Shown here: positions 12,942-22,830 of the stretch, in pieces
Layout: each line of letters opens with the position of its first letter
Numbering within the stretch: the stretch's first letter is position 1
Assembly (NCBI GenBank): GCA_916048095.2
Contig: OU696591.1
Location: 3,276,951-3,340,950 of the forward strand
DNA from: Sacculina carcini
Lineage: Eukaryota > Arthropoda > Thecostraca > Sacculinidae
Direction: 5' to 3'
Length of the DNA stretch: 64,000 nt
Notes under the pieces: generated by a model
Told to the model about the DNA's origin: nothing
Database searches by the model: none
Seen by the model: the letters and a program-made list of their open reading frames with translations, nothing else
Made by a program: the position numbers and the translations under genes

Positions 12942-15900
12942 TCAAAAATAGACATAGTATGGGTGTGGTTTGAAGCGCACGGTTCGACCAGAGCGTGTTA
13001 TCACGGGAGAATTTACCTGTACAGCACTGTTGTCAGCAGAGTCAGAACACTGCAGTGGCGGTCTCAGCATTTTCGAAGAGCTTTTTTCCTTCGACGACGA
13101 ATACTGTGGCAGTAAAGCGGGTTTGAGTCGAGACACAGACACTGTTTCAGTCGCACCTGACTGCAATTCAATGACAAAAACTCGTGAATTGCGTTTTAGC
13201 ACCCGGAATGGTCCGCTATAAGGCGCTTCCAGTGCATGCCGCACACGATCGACACGTACCCACACGTGTGAACACTTTTCTAGGTCGACAGGTATATGCA
13301 CAGGTATGCAGGTATATGATATTGTTGTGCGCTGATCCTTCTGAGAGTACTCGGAAATCAACTTCGGCCATGTGTCTCGCGAGTTCGCGAACAAACTGAG
13401 TTTGTTCAGCACCGGAACTGTCGCGATTGATGCAAATGCTGGGACACATAATTTCACTGCCAGTTACCGCGCTAAATGGCGATACTCTAGATTCTGATGG
13501 CAACATACGAATCCCGAGTAGAAGGACGGGAAGAGCCTCGAGCCAGTTTTGCTTTCTCGCCATGATTGCGGCTTTTATGACGCGATGTCGACGTTCAATG
13601 AAGCCATTACAGCTCGGGTGATATGCTGTCGTGCGCAGTTTGTGAAATCCGATTGTGTTGGCAAGATTGTTGAACAGTTCTGATTTAAACTGTTTTTCTC
13701 GGTCAGTTACTACATAGACTGGCACACCAAAGCGTGACACCCATGTAGTGACAAATGCTCGGGCGACTGACTCGGCCGTAATATCGCTCAAGGGCGCTGC
13801 TTCTAGCCATCTCGTGGCTCGGTCTACACATGTTAATATGTACCGCAGTGGATTTGCGAACGGATGTCCGGGCATACACTGAGGCGGTAGTGGACTAACG
13901 ATATCAATATGAACCGTTTCAAAACTACCGGCAGCAGCTGAAAATGGTGCAATTGGCGGCTTCGTGTGGCGGTTGATTTTAACCCGCTGGCAATCAACAC
14001 ACTCTTTCACCCACTCCTTCACGTCACGCTGTAATGACGGCCAGAAATATCTTTCCTTCACTAACTTCACTGTTTTCTGGACACCTGGGTGAGACAGGCT
14101 GTGCAGATGCGAGAAGATATTTCGGCGATACTCAAGCGGCACAAATGGTCGTGGGTGAACGTGGGACGTTTCACAATAAAGATCATGGTCGCCGCTGATA
14201 TTAAAAGGCTTCAATTTGTGTTGCGATTGCCCACATTCCTCGTCGACGGCTTGTGCCGCTGCTAACGCTGGCAGATCCCACACATCGACTGTCACGCTGC
14301 TCACCGGTCTGGAAAGAAAGTCTGCTACAACGTTGTCAGCACCACGGATGTATTTGGCATCTGATACGTACTCTGTTAAGACATATAAATGCCTCTGCTG
14401 TCTATCCAGCTTAGCCGGTTTTTTACTGAAGAAAGCGCCCACTAACGGAAGATGGTCAGTAAATAAAACAACATTTTGTCCTTCAATCAGGTGCTTGAAG
14501 TGAATTACTGACAAATATGCACCCAGCAGCTCTCTGTCGAACGTTGAATACTTCTTCTGAGCATCTGTCAACTTCTTAGAAAATAATTCCACCAGGACAG
14601 GCTCTCCATTGACCATCTGATGTAGCGCTGCTCCAATCGCCACCTGAGAACTGTCGGTCACCAGCTGGTAATGACTGCCTGACGTCAGAGGGTGATTTAG
14701 CACTGTAGAGCTGTCTAGTGCTTTCTTACAGGCGTCGACAGCTTCTAGTTCACATTTACTCAGCTGTAGGTTTTTACTGTTGGGTTCTGCTCGAATCCGT
14801 TCTGTGAGAGGGTAGACCACAGACGCGTAGTTGCGAATCATCCGTCTATAAAAACCAGTCGCTCCTAGAAATCTTCGTAATTGGGCTGACGATGACGGCG
14901 GCGCTAAATCTGTCATAGCTTTCACTTTTCTCGGTGATGCTGAGATTCCCGCGGCCGAGATTTCGTAGCCTAGAAAATCCAGCTGACTGGTCATGAAGAT
15001 ACATTTGCTGAGCTGTATTCTGAGCGTGTTTTTCTGCAGAATTTCAAACACCAGTCGAAGATGGCGCATGTGTTGATCCGCATTTTCCGAAAACACGAGA
15101 ATGTCATCAATATAGATGAATACGAAATCGATGTTTCTGAAAATGTCGTCCATGTACCGCTGAAATGTTTCTGGCGCGTTGCGCAGTCCAAATGGCATGA
15201 ATAAATACTCATATAATCCAGCAGGAGTCATAATGGCTGTTTTTTTAACATCTTGTGGTGCCACTGAAACTTGGTGGTAGGCACGCAATAAATCCAATTT
15301 GGAAAAAACGGTCGCTCCCCTGAGTCGAGCTGTGCAATCATGAATATAAGGAATTGGGTAGTTGTCTCTGATTGACACAGCGTTCAAAGCCCGATAGTCT
15401 CCAGTTAATCGTCAGCCTCCAGACTCCTTTGCGACCAGATGGACTGGTGAGGACCAAGGAGAGTCAGATGGCCGAACTACACCGGACTTCAGCAATGAGT
15501 TGATTTCTGCTCGGATTGCAGCTTGTTTTTCAGGCGAAAAACGTCGTCGAGCTGCTTTCACTGCCTGGGCATTGCCAGTGTCTATGTTGTGCTTCACATT
15601 AACTGTGTTATTTGTCGTGCACTGTTTAGGAGCAGCAAGGTCAGGAAATTCCTCTAACAGCTGGCGCGCAGGGTCCACTATATTCGTTGTGTCGTTTACG
15701 AGACAAGATGAGCAGGGACCAACCTGTGCAGGCGCTCGAAGATTTGTGGCAGAATCGCGGATGCATTTTCCTCCACAATCCACTATCAGTTTATAATGTG
15801 ACAGGAAATCGTTGCCCAACAATGGAGCGGTGACGTCGGCGACGACGAAAGTCCATGGAAGTGCACGTCTCAAACCGTATATTTGAACTTCCTTTTGAAC

Positions 15901-16107
15901 TTCGCCATAAGCCGTTATTGGTGCACCGCTAGCTGACATAAGCGTCACTGTAGTCGGCTGCATACACCAGCCGATGAGTTTACTTGGGAGAATAGAGACG
16001 CCAGCACATGTGTCAATTATAAAATTGAATTTCAGTTCACCCAACTTTGCTGCGACTTTAAGAAGTGGCAGGCCCGTAGTCGCATGAACCGATGCCTGCC
16101 CACTCAG
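12942..16107 (-). pseudogene. pol: Element 1 Pol (protease-RT-RNase H-integrase), inactivated
   Basis: Reading leftward, a retropepsin-like region near 16,020 has IDTCAGVSILP, with Cys where the DTG motif needs Gly. RT follows with LDLLRAYHQV and the catalytic box FIYIDDILVF near 15,103-15,117. RNase H has LVTDSSQVAIGAAL and LFTDHLPLV. Integrase has an HHCC zinc region ending ECVDCQ, then the DDE residues in HIDIVSPLPP, VTDREKQF and NGFIERRHR. The C-terminus (12,942 to about 13,310) is in another frame and ends TRSGRTVRFKPHPYYVYF. Two lesions are visible: TGA at 15,412-15,414 where Trp is expected just before the RT motif GDYRALN, and a frameshift near 13,300-13,345 in a short GTATATG/GTATGCAG duplication. 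Pol lies in the -1 frame relative to Gag. Confidence 0.92.
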
Positions 16108-16901
16108 TTTTCCGACATTTCTGATGGCGGAAGTGAGCGCGATGTCGCTGGTGCAGGTGACACGCCGCGAGATGAAGGCTCAATTCGTATATCTCGTCTT
16201 TTAGATGGCCATCTGCGCCAGGGTTTACACACTCGGGCGGCGTCGCCATAGTATATGTGTGCTCTGCATACGCACGGTCTTTGATGCTCTCGATATGGGC
16301 GCAATCCAAGCGGCATAACGACCTTACTTCTGTAGGGCGCACGCCGACTCGAGCTGCAGTGCTGTGCCGGCTCACCCACTGCCATACACGGCTGCGCTTG
16401 CACAATGGGCACCAGCTCATCCGCCAAGGCGCCCAACTGGTCCAACTTGATGTCCCTTTGAGCTCCCAGCGCAGACGCAATCGATGTGGGAAGACTTTTC
16501 AAAAATCGGTGCCGCACAATTTCTTCGCCAGCACCGGCGCTGAACGCCGTGCGTTTCAATTCAGCTAGTGCTACTGATGGTCGACCAGTAAGAGTCACTT
16601 GTGACAGCAACTCTTCTATGTACTCCGATTTTGACTTGGTGTACATACTGAGCAGAGACACCTTTAGTCGAGCATAATCATGCGCATCTAGAATATCAGG
16701 GTCAACTTTTGAGACCACCTCAGGAGGAAGAGCAGCAACTGCATGAAAGAACTGTGTCTCCGTTGAAGTTATGTTTGCCAATCGAAATTGTGCTTCCATA
16801 ATTGAAGTCCACCCCATTAACGATGTGGGCATAAAAGCAGGTGGTTTTATCCCCACATGTGCAGATAAATACGGGTTACTCTCTGAAGTGTCTCTGTCCA
16901 T
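16104..16901 (-). CDS. gag: Element 1 Gag (intact, 265 aa)
   Basis: The structural protein of the retrotransposon particle. The frame is open from ATG at 16,901, shortly after the 5' LTR and primer site, to TGA at 16,104. The first ~180 residues resemble the capsid-like part of CsRn1-type Gags (PPEVVSKV, YEELLSQ-like helices, HRFLKSLP). Near residue 210 lies CRAHIYYGDAARVCKP, a C-x2-H then C pattern equivalent to the one in element 3 Gag at 33.7 kb; the last Cys seen in element 3 is Arg here. The final codons GAA AAC before TGA form a candidate -1 slippery site. No stop or frameshift interrupts it. Confidence 0.85.
   Translation of the reverse strand: MDRDTSESNPYLSAHVGIKPPAFMPTSLMGWTSIMEAQFRLANITSTETQFFHAVAALPPEVVSKVDPDILDAHDYARLKVSLLSMYTKSKSEYIEELLSQVTLTGRPSVALAELKRTAFSAGAGEEIVRHRFLKSLPTSIASALGAQRDIKLDQLGALADELVPIVQAQPCMAVGEPAQHCSSSRRAPYRSKVVMPLGLRPYREHQRPCVCRAHIYYGDAARVCKPWRRWPSKRRDIRIEPSSRGVSPAPATSRSLPPSEMSEN
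16107..16113 (-). promoter_or_regulatory. Candidate -1 frameshift heptamer GGAAAAC at gag/pol junction (element 1)
   Basis: On the minus strand Gag ends TCG GAA AAC TGA and Pol is open in the -1 frame (GGA AAA CTG). The same heptamer in the same relation to the stop occurs in element 3. It resembles known retroviral sites whose first three bases are GGA. No pseudoknot was evaluated. Confidence 0.5.
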
Positions 16902-16950
16902 CTTACTTTATCGCACGAGTCGATATTACTTGGAGATGATAAATACCTTG

Positions 16951-16968
16951 AGTGCACTCGGGGCACCA
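16951..16968 (-). other. Element 1 primer binding site
   Basis: One base after the 5' LTR, the minus strand reads TGGTGCCCCGAGTGCACT, complementary to a tRNA 3' end in CCA. It resembles the tRNA-Trp-type site of element 3 with one base missing. The tRNA identity is not certain. Confidence 0.7.
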
Positions 16969-16969
16969 G

Positions 16970-17389
16970 TGAAGTGTCGTCTTAGACCAACTGCAACCGG
17001 CACAATCACAATATATTCACTGGTCACACTCAGCGGCACAACCAGAAAAAGAGAGGGTATAATCGGTCGCAAACATATTTATACATCTACACACACGCAT
17101 ACATACCAATAGGCCATAGTTACAAGGAAGTGACTTGAACACTCATTGATAGACACGCATACAAGCCTACCCTACACACACGCACACATTCACATACACA
17201 AGCAGTTAACGCTGACCTGAACTTAGCCAAAGGCACCATAGAGTCAACACAAGCCTCCGACCTTGACACACCCAACACGAACTAAGACACAGGCAAGCAC
17301 ACACTTGAGTTAGCCATATAACACCGGCATAAACAATATACAATTTGCACATATGACAATTCACACACACGAGTGTGGCTATCACCACA
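16970..17389 (-). repeat. Element 1 right LTR (5' LTR)
   Basis: 420 bp with the same TG...CA ends as the left copy. As the 5' LTR of a minus-strand element it would hold the promoter; no clear TATA box was singled out. Confidence 0.93.
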
Positions 17390-17393
17390 GTCC
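17390..17393. other. Target-site duplication GTCC, right copy (element 1)
   Basis: Directly follows the terminal CA of the right LTR and equals 12,335-12,338. Confidence 0.85.
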
Positions 17394-17435
17394 ACTTGAT
17401 TACTATTGCAATAATTTAAACGTTAACTTTTCCAG

Positions 17436-17932
17436 GGATGGTTGAAACCGTGACGATTGTTGACGATCACCCAGCTAGATTCATGGAGGAGAGAAGACGA
17501 ATTCGACGCAATGTATGATTATGCAGAATCACAAGTGAACTCTCTAGGATTGGAGGACATTACGCAACCTCGCAAAAGGAAACTGCCGCTCAAGTTCGGC
17601 GGAGATGCAAAATAATACCTCACAGATACTGGTCGCCAACATTATAAAATGCAGTATTTCGAGATGCTGGAATGTGTCAGGACGCAGTTGAATGACGTAC
17701 TGGACAGTAGAGGCCTAAACAGTTATATTCAAATTGAAAAAATGATCATCACAGGAACGGTAAATGAAGCCGTTGTATCTCATTACCCGGAAATCAATCT
17801 CGAACGACTGAAGTTTCAGCTTCCAATGTTTATCGGCACCACACAAGCTGTGTCTGTTGGTTCTGCCAAGATGCCTATCAAGCGACAGAGACAGCTTCTA
17901 GAGCTATGTTTTCTGAGATGCGGGCATTGTTG
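17436..17932 (+). pseudogene. hAT-like (ZMYM1/DUF4371-type) transposase pseudogene, 3' exon
   Basis: This continues the exon ending at 12,226. It starts MVETVTIVDDHPARFMEERR, then a frameshift near 17,505 leads into EFDAMYDYAESQVNSLGLED and RKRKLPLKFGGD. A TAA stop follows near 17,612, then HYKMQYFEMLECVRTQLNDV and NLERLKFQLPMF near 17,830. These segments are in the order found in DUF4371/ZMYM1-like proteins, between the LCPTRW motif and the C-terminal dimerisation (hATC) region, which is not recognisable beyond about 17,930. At least two lesions here plus the stop in the previous exon make this a decayed copy. Confidence 0.75.
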
Positions 17933-17939
17933 AAGCTGC

Positions 17940-18230
17940 TTCTTGTCTGTCCTGTAACAAGTTGTATATGGTATATGGTATATGGCATATATGGTAAAAT
18001 CAATATGTTTGTTTGTCATCACCTCTATTTCCGTTAAATAAGTTTGTGCTTACACCTTTGATACTGTTCAGTCCGATAGTAGTGTGTGTGTGTATGTGTG
18101 TGTGTGTGTGTTTGTGTTAGTACACATAATATACCTTGTATTGAGGTATATGTTTGTTGAAATTGAATATGACAATGTTAGTTGAGGGTCAACTGAGCAA
18201 CTTTGAACATCAATGCATGATGACCATCAT
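17940..18230. other. AT-rich spacer with TG microsatellite
   Basis: No gene is visible. It holds short TATGGTA repeats (about 17,965-17,995) and a (TG)n tract at 18,081-18,115. Confidence 0.7.
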
Positions 18231-18425
18231 CCCCCCGAGCCTCGACACAAATTTACGCCCATGCAGGGCGGAACATGCCCTCGGAGCCCTGGAAGAAGCG
18301 GGCGTGGACACGGCTGAGCGCGTTTGAGTATATTGTATTATATTACATTGTATTGTATTATATTATACGAGTTATTTCGTATTATTCATATATTTATATT
18401 ATATTTTTGCTAAATAAAGTTATTA
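18231..18425 (+). pseudogene. Possible LINE 3' end
   Basis: A short open stretch reads RPCRAEHALGALEEAG and stops at about 18,328. AT-rich TATTG/TATTA repeats follow, with AATAAA near 18,413. A C-terminal reading frame followed by a simple-repeat tail is typical of 5'-truncated non-LTR retrotransposons. The peptide is too short to assign a family, so this could also be chance. Confidence 0.3.
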
Positions 18426-18490
18426 TTAATTGTTTTTGGTTTGTGTTCATTTGGTTGTTACGGTGTGAGATACACAATGCTTGACAAGTT

Positions 18491-18600
18491 GGACTCGGTG
18501 GTGTAGTGGCAGCACATCCGCTCCACAAGCGGAAGGTCGGTGGAGCAAAACCCGGCGGAGAATTTCTTGGTTGAATTATATAATCCAACAGACCCTGTTG
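18491..18600 (+). repeat. Possible tRNA-derived SINE
   Basis: TGGTGTAGTGG at 18,499-18,509 fits the Pol III A-box consensus exactly. A degenerate B-box-like GGTCGGTGGAG follows at 18,535-18,545, and CCGC/GCGG arms between them could form an anticodon stem with CAC in the loop. Position 33 of the loop is not T and the B box is poor, so this is not a functional tRNA. No second copy lies in the window. Confidence 0.4.
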
Positions 18601-18663
18601 CGATTCTTGGGTCTGGCGGACGACACAATGGGGAACGACAACACATTATATCTATTTATATAA

Positions 18664-19379
18664 GCTAACAGTTCATTGAGAGGCGATTACTTACAATGGC
18701 GAAACAAAACACAAGAAATGGTGAGCATCAGAGCGAGCAAGCATCAGGGTCAGTTCTGTGGAATGGTTTTGGAACAGCAACACAATGAGTTTGGACTGAA
18801 ACCTGCGAACAACGATACAGGTACAGTGATGCACAACAAGATGGACGATCACACGAATGGGCGAACACAAACGCGAGCAACAGGGTGGCAGCAGGGTGCA
18901 CTCTGTTGACTGTCTGCCAGGGAAGAGTGTGTGACGGCGTTATATACAGCGCTGGTGTGTGTGGTTGGGAATGTGTGTGTATGCGCGTATGTCATCGGCG
19001 TTGGTGTTCTGGGACACATATGGTCTGGGCACACGGATGTCGACCAGATGTTGCCCTCGATGGCTGCTTCATTCCCGGGTGAAGTTGAGGTCAGGCGGAG
19101 TGGGTGCGCGCTGCCTGGCGTTTGGTCTGGTGTATGTCTGTGTGCAGGGGACATACACATCCGGGACGCGACACTGCACCGGGCTGGTGCGCACTGGCCG
19201 GTGTTTCGGCTTGGTGTATGTCCGTGTGCAGGGTATATACATCTCCGGGACGCGTATCGCAGATGCGCTGGTAGTGTGCGTATGTGGTGTATGGGCAAAT
19301 GTTGTTGACCTACATTTGCGCAGGCACCACACCTCTATAAACCGGTCTAGGCTAAATGTGTAAGGATTCTAGAACATTA
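18664..19379. other. Unassigned sequence with two local direct repeats
   Basis: No gene is recognised; the open frames are short and of low complexity. Two ~45-bp segments at about 19,129-19,172 and 19,212-19,255 share GGTGTATGTC-GTGTGCAGGG and CCGGGACGCG, 83 bp apart. A TATAAA lies near 19,335. Confidence 0.5.
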
Positions 19380-20806
19380 TGTAGAGCACAATTCTAATAC
19401 AACAAAACTATGTATTAAAAGACAGGCGCGCGTGGGACAGCGATGTCCCACGCGCGCCAACAAGACCACACCGCCCAACAAACACGTCCGAACACGACTC
19501 TCCACACACATCCTCACATCTCAGCACGACACCCGATCACCGCCGCGCGATACCAAGAACGTACCCTGCAGACGAAGCACTGTGTAAACGCTGCACTTTG
19601 CAAACACACGCACTTACACACACACACAGGCACTTACACACACACACACAGGCACTTACACACAAACATACATACATAATGCACAAAGCACCACGCTAGC
19701 AAACACAATAAGCATAAGCCCACACACACAACGAAAACCTCTAAATACATGTCTCCCTGTTTCTTAAGAAACAGCTAAACACGGAAAGACACGAAACCCG
19801 ACACAGCAACACAATAAAAAGCGAATACGAGTATAAGCACAGATATATACAAAAACAACAACCGAAGAAAAATCAGCTCCGACCCATCCAGCTCGACGGC
19901 TCCACCAGAAGCACACACTTGGCTGCGGCGAAGCACAGCACGTCAGGCCCCAGCGTCCCCCGCGCTTCCGCCTCGCCCGTGCTATTCAGTGCTCCGCCGC
20001 AACCTTCCGTCTTCTCCATCACCGGCTGCCGCGACAGGGCACAACACCGGCCCCAGCACCCAACGTGCTCCCGCTGCCACCTGTTCACTTCAGTACCATG
20101 TCACAGTCGGCCGTGATCCACCGTCCACACATGCCGTCTTGCCTTCCGTTCAGATCCCCCGGCTTCGGCAGCTCTCCCTACACCCGCTCTCCAACAGCAG
20201 TAGCTTCCTCCGACAGGTCAGCGACGTGTCCGCAGCAGGCGGGCCGACAAGCACCCTCGGCCACAGCTTCCCCCTCTGTCTCCAGTCGGCACCACGCTTC
20301 ACCGCCGCCCCCTGCAGCATTCTCCTGGCACGTCGCTGAACCATGACACCGCTCCATACGTCTCCGCCACTGATGCTGAAGGCGTCGTCACCACTACTGC
20401 CGAATCCGGTTCAACAACGTTCACCACACTAACTCCTCCAACAATAGATACTAAATAGGTCGAAATAGCTTGTAGAACACAATTCTAATACAACAAAACT
20501 ATGTATTTAAAGACAGGCGCTTGGGACAGCGATGTCACACGCGCGCCAACAAGACCACACCGACCAACAAACACGTCCGAACACGACTCTCCACACACAT
20601 CCTCACATCTCAGCACGACACCCGATCACCGACGCGCGATACCAAGAACTTACCCTGCAGACGCAGCAGTGTGCAAACGCTGCACTTTGCAAACACACGC
20701 AATACACACACACTCGCACGCAAATATACATACACAATGCACAAAGCACCACGCCAGCAAACACAAGAAGCATAAGCCCACACACACAACGAAAACCTCT
20801 GACTAC
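19380..20806. mobile_element. Possible non-autonomous LTR-type element (pair of ~350-bp direct repeats)
   Basis: Repeat A (19,380 to about 19,746) and repeat B (20,471 to about 20,806) share most of their length, from TGTAGA-CACAATTCTAATAC to CACACAACGAAAACCTCT. They differ by several short indels in AC-rich sequence. Between them lies about 720 bp of GC-rich sequence with no convincing coding capacity. Both copies begin with TG, but the right boundary is ragged, no TGG primer site is visible beside either repeat and no clear target duplication is seen. A TRIM/LARD-like element is possible; so is an ordinary segmental duplication. Confidence 0.5.
19425..19458. repeat. Perfect 14-bp GC-rich inverted repeat
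   Basis: GGCGCGCGTGGGAC, a 6-base loop, then its exact complement GTCCCACGCGCGCC, lying in direct repeat A. In repeat B (about 20,516-20,547) the arms have lost the symmetry. Confidence 0.9.
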
Positions 20807-20992
20807 ACATTAAAAACGCTAATTTATAAAAAAACGCAAAGAAACCTTTCTATATTTTTCATAGATTTTAGGTTAAGTTAGGCTTAGAGTTCTGATGTAA
20901 TGTGCTGCCTTTGCAGGAGGCGAGTGACTGGAAGAAATTCTATAAATCAAACTTTCTCAATCCAATGTTCTTGATTCCTTACACACTTAGCG
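20807..20992. other. AT-rich spacer
   Basis: No gene or repeat is recognised in this short interval. Confidence 0.5.
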
Positions 20993-21240
20993 TCAACCGC
21001 AGAAGCGAGGTCTTTGAGCAATATAGGGTGGCTTGCATGCTCGAAGGCGGACTAAAAAGATAAAGTAGGACGGGGAGGACTGAATCACCAGAGGCAAAGG
21101 ATGAGAAGATACATCAACAAGGCAAAGTAAAAGAGATTCGGTAGAATGATGTGAGACGAAACCGTACTGGAATGGGTCGAGAATAGGATTGATCACTGCA
21201 GTGTTGTTCGTGAATAGCTGACTCAAGGAGTTTGGAAGGA
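20993..21240 (-). pseudogene. LINE reverse transcriptase fragment
   Basis: On the minus strand a short frame contains LDPFQYGFVSHHSTESLLLC, matching the conserved RT block with QYGFR and HSTE found in CR1/Jockey-like non-LTR retrotransposons. It is preceded by SQLFTNN, as expected for this part of the domain. The YxDD region and everything beyond are absent, so this is a 5'- and 3'-truncated relic. Whether it belongs to the same family as the LINE at 31.4-38 kb cannot be told, since no shared domain overlaps. Confidence 0.7.
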
Positions 21241-21425
21241 AGACTTATAGTGATATAGGACGATATTAGTTGAGACAATGAGGATCTAGGTTATATATTA
21301 CTCCTATTTTATTTCAATATATTACAAGATATTTTATTTAGACTTTGAGGAGTATTATTGTGGTGGACACACTTATATAGTATTTACGGAGTATGTATAT
21401 TTTAATATTTCAATATTGTATACCT
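21241..21425. other. AT-rich spacer
   Basis: No gene is visible; mostly A/T runs. Confidence 0.5.
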
Positions 21426-22115
21426 GTCATGGGCGTAAATCCTGGGGGGTATGGGGGGTATATACCCCCCGACAAATTGGCCGGGGGATGAAGATGCAAT
21501 TATACCCCCCGAGAATCCGGCTGAGAATTCGTGAAATGCTATCTATAAATGCCCACGAAAAGAGTGTGTTCATATCTATGACTGTTCGCAAAAAAGACGT
21601 GCAAACAGTGCATATCGTTACTCTCACAGTAGAACAGTATAATTTTTAGCTTTGCAAAGGGTATCCTTATGCATCACGGCACGTGCATTCACCCATGATC
21701 GACTCTACTATTACGCACACGCGCATACATACAAGAACCCAACCCAGCCCAGGACATGATCGAATGGACAATACACCAATATCATCTGGTGGACGGGCAT
21801 GGGTTAATGTACTGGCAACAGCTGTCTTCTACATCAAGCGCGTGCTCGGTAGTTTGTTGTTGGCGTGTTAGCAGTCAATTGGCAAGCTCTACATTTGTCG
21901 CAAGGTGCACAGGTATGTTTTCTACATTCCTGTATTTATTAATTAGAAAGGAATCAATAATTAAATAAGTTTGCATTAAGTCAGTGTCAAAATGGGTAGT
22001 TGCGAAAAGGGTTCCTGGATAATCAATGACATATCTACCTCTGAAAATATCTTCCGGGCGATGAAATTTCGCATCTTAATGTTAGGTAAGGTTAGATTCA
22101 AGATATACCCCCCGA
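21426..22115. repeat. Possible DNA-transposon-derived repeat with G-run/C-run ends
   Basis: The left end reads GGGCGTAAATCCTGGGGGG followed by the 18-bp perfect palindrome GGGGGGTATATACCCCCC (21,453-21,470) and another TATACCCCCC near 21,502. A matching ATATACCCCCCGATAACTT lies near 22,100. Comparable G-run/C-run openings are, as far as I recall, common in MITE-like repeats of invertebrates. No transposase or target duplication is visible. A degenerate relative, GAGCGTAGATACTAGGGG, is at 28,855. Confidence 0.35.
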
Positions 22116-22320
22116 TAACTTGACTTGGCGAAGGATAAGACACACTGTAAATCACGGTCATTAAACCAGAATTTTCTTCCCAACTTGTACTCCATATCTT
22201 ACATGATAGGCCTAATATCTATAGCTATTTACGGTCAAAACACTTACTCTACCAAAGTTGTATTCATCCATAGGAACAAGCTATACTTTATTATGTATTA
22301 TATCAATGGTAAAAAGGTAC
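22116..22320. other. Unassigned AT-rich sequence
   Basis: Nothing recognised before the outer LTR element. Confidence 0.5.
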
Positions 22321-22325
22321 AAATG
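22321..22325. other. Target-site duplication AAATG, left copy (element 2)
   Basis: Equals 28,329-28,333 on the other side of the element. Confidence 0.85.
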
Positions 22326-22776
22326 TGTGAATGTATTCAACAACGATGTACAGAAAAAATAACGTGATGAAAACTGCGATATGTTAATGACCACGAATCC
22401 ACGCACGAATCTACACGATCCCGCAACAAAGCGTTAACTCCACACAACACAGCTACCCTCTTGCCAACGCACTCGTTCGCCCCACGCTCCCAGTTCACAC
22501 CACTAAACCAACTGCCCTCGAACGCTCCACATTTCCCCTAGTTACCAACACAGTACAGTACACGCGCGCTCCCACACACAAGCACATACATGCACACCAT
22601 CTGCCTGTACAACCAGACACGCACGCATTCACAAAACAAACACCTACCGTTCGCGCAAGGATCACAGCCACACAAACACGCACACTTTCACTCACATACA
22701 CATACACACTTGCTTATGCAAACACCATATCCCTAACGCACACACACACGCACTAATACCACAGTAATACACCACA
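22326..22776 (-). repeat. Element 2 left LTR (3' LTR)
   Basis: 451 bp, TGTGAATGTATTCAAC to ATACACCACA. Rich in CACACA on the plus strand. Confidence 0.92.
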
Positions 22777-22790
22777 CGCCCCCATGATGT
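22777..22790 (-). other. Element 2 polypurine tract
   Basis: The minus strand reads CATCATGGGGGCG up to the TG of the 3' LTR, the expected position for the plus-strand primer. Confidence 0.55.
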
Positions 22791-22830
22791 ACACGTCAAA
22801 ATTATCAGACATATTAACATACAGGTAAAG

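Larger units (their letters stand above)
12339..17389 (-). mobile_element. CsRn1-like Ty3/gypsy LTR retrotransposon, complete (element 1)
   Basis: A complete 5,051-bp element in minus orientation. It has two 420-bp LTRs bounded by TG...CA, a tRNA primer site beside the right-hand (5') LTR, a purine tract beside the left-hand (3') LTR, and a GTCC target duplication at 12,335-12,338 and 17,390-17,393. Gag and Pol read leftward in order Gag, protease, RT, RNase H, integrase. The Gag Cys-His box is the C-x2-H...C form rather than a retroviral CCHC knuckle; with the 4-bp duplication this suggests the CsRn1 clade (inference from family knowledge). Pol carries one in-frame TGA and one frameshift, so this copy is not autonomous although its LTRs are about 99% identical. 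Confidence 0.93.
12227..17435 (+). other. Predicted intron of the hAT-like pseudogene, expanded by a retrotransposon
   Basis: Donor CAG|GTAAAA at 12,226/12,227 and acceptor TTAACTTTTCCAG|GG at 17,435/17,436 bracket this stretch, and the coding phase matches across it. Without the inserted LTR element (12,339-17,389) and one copy of its 4-bp duplication, the intron would be about 150 bp. Confidence 0.6.

Noticed and set aside
18849-19363. Overlapping 120-150-codon frames near 19 kb
   Set aside because: They occur in GT/CA-rich sequence on both strands, with low-complexity peptides and no domain.
19873-20346. Pro/Ser-rich open frames between the 350-bp direct repeats
   Set aside because: GC-rich sequence gives several overlapping frames in both directions; none shows a Gag, Pol or host domain.
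20868-20890. Telomere-like TTAGG/TTAGGC words
   Set aside because: Only two or three degenerate copies; not an array.
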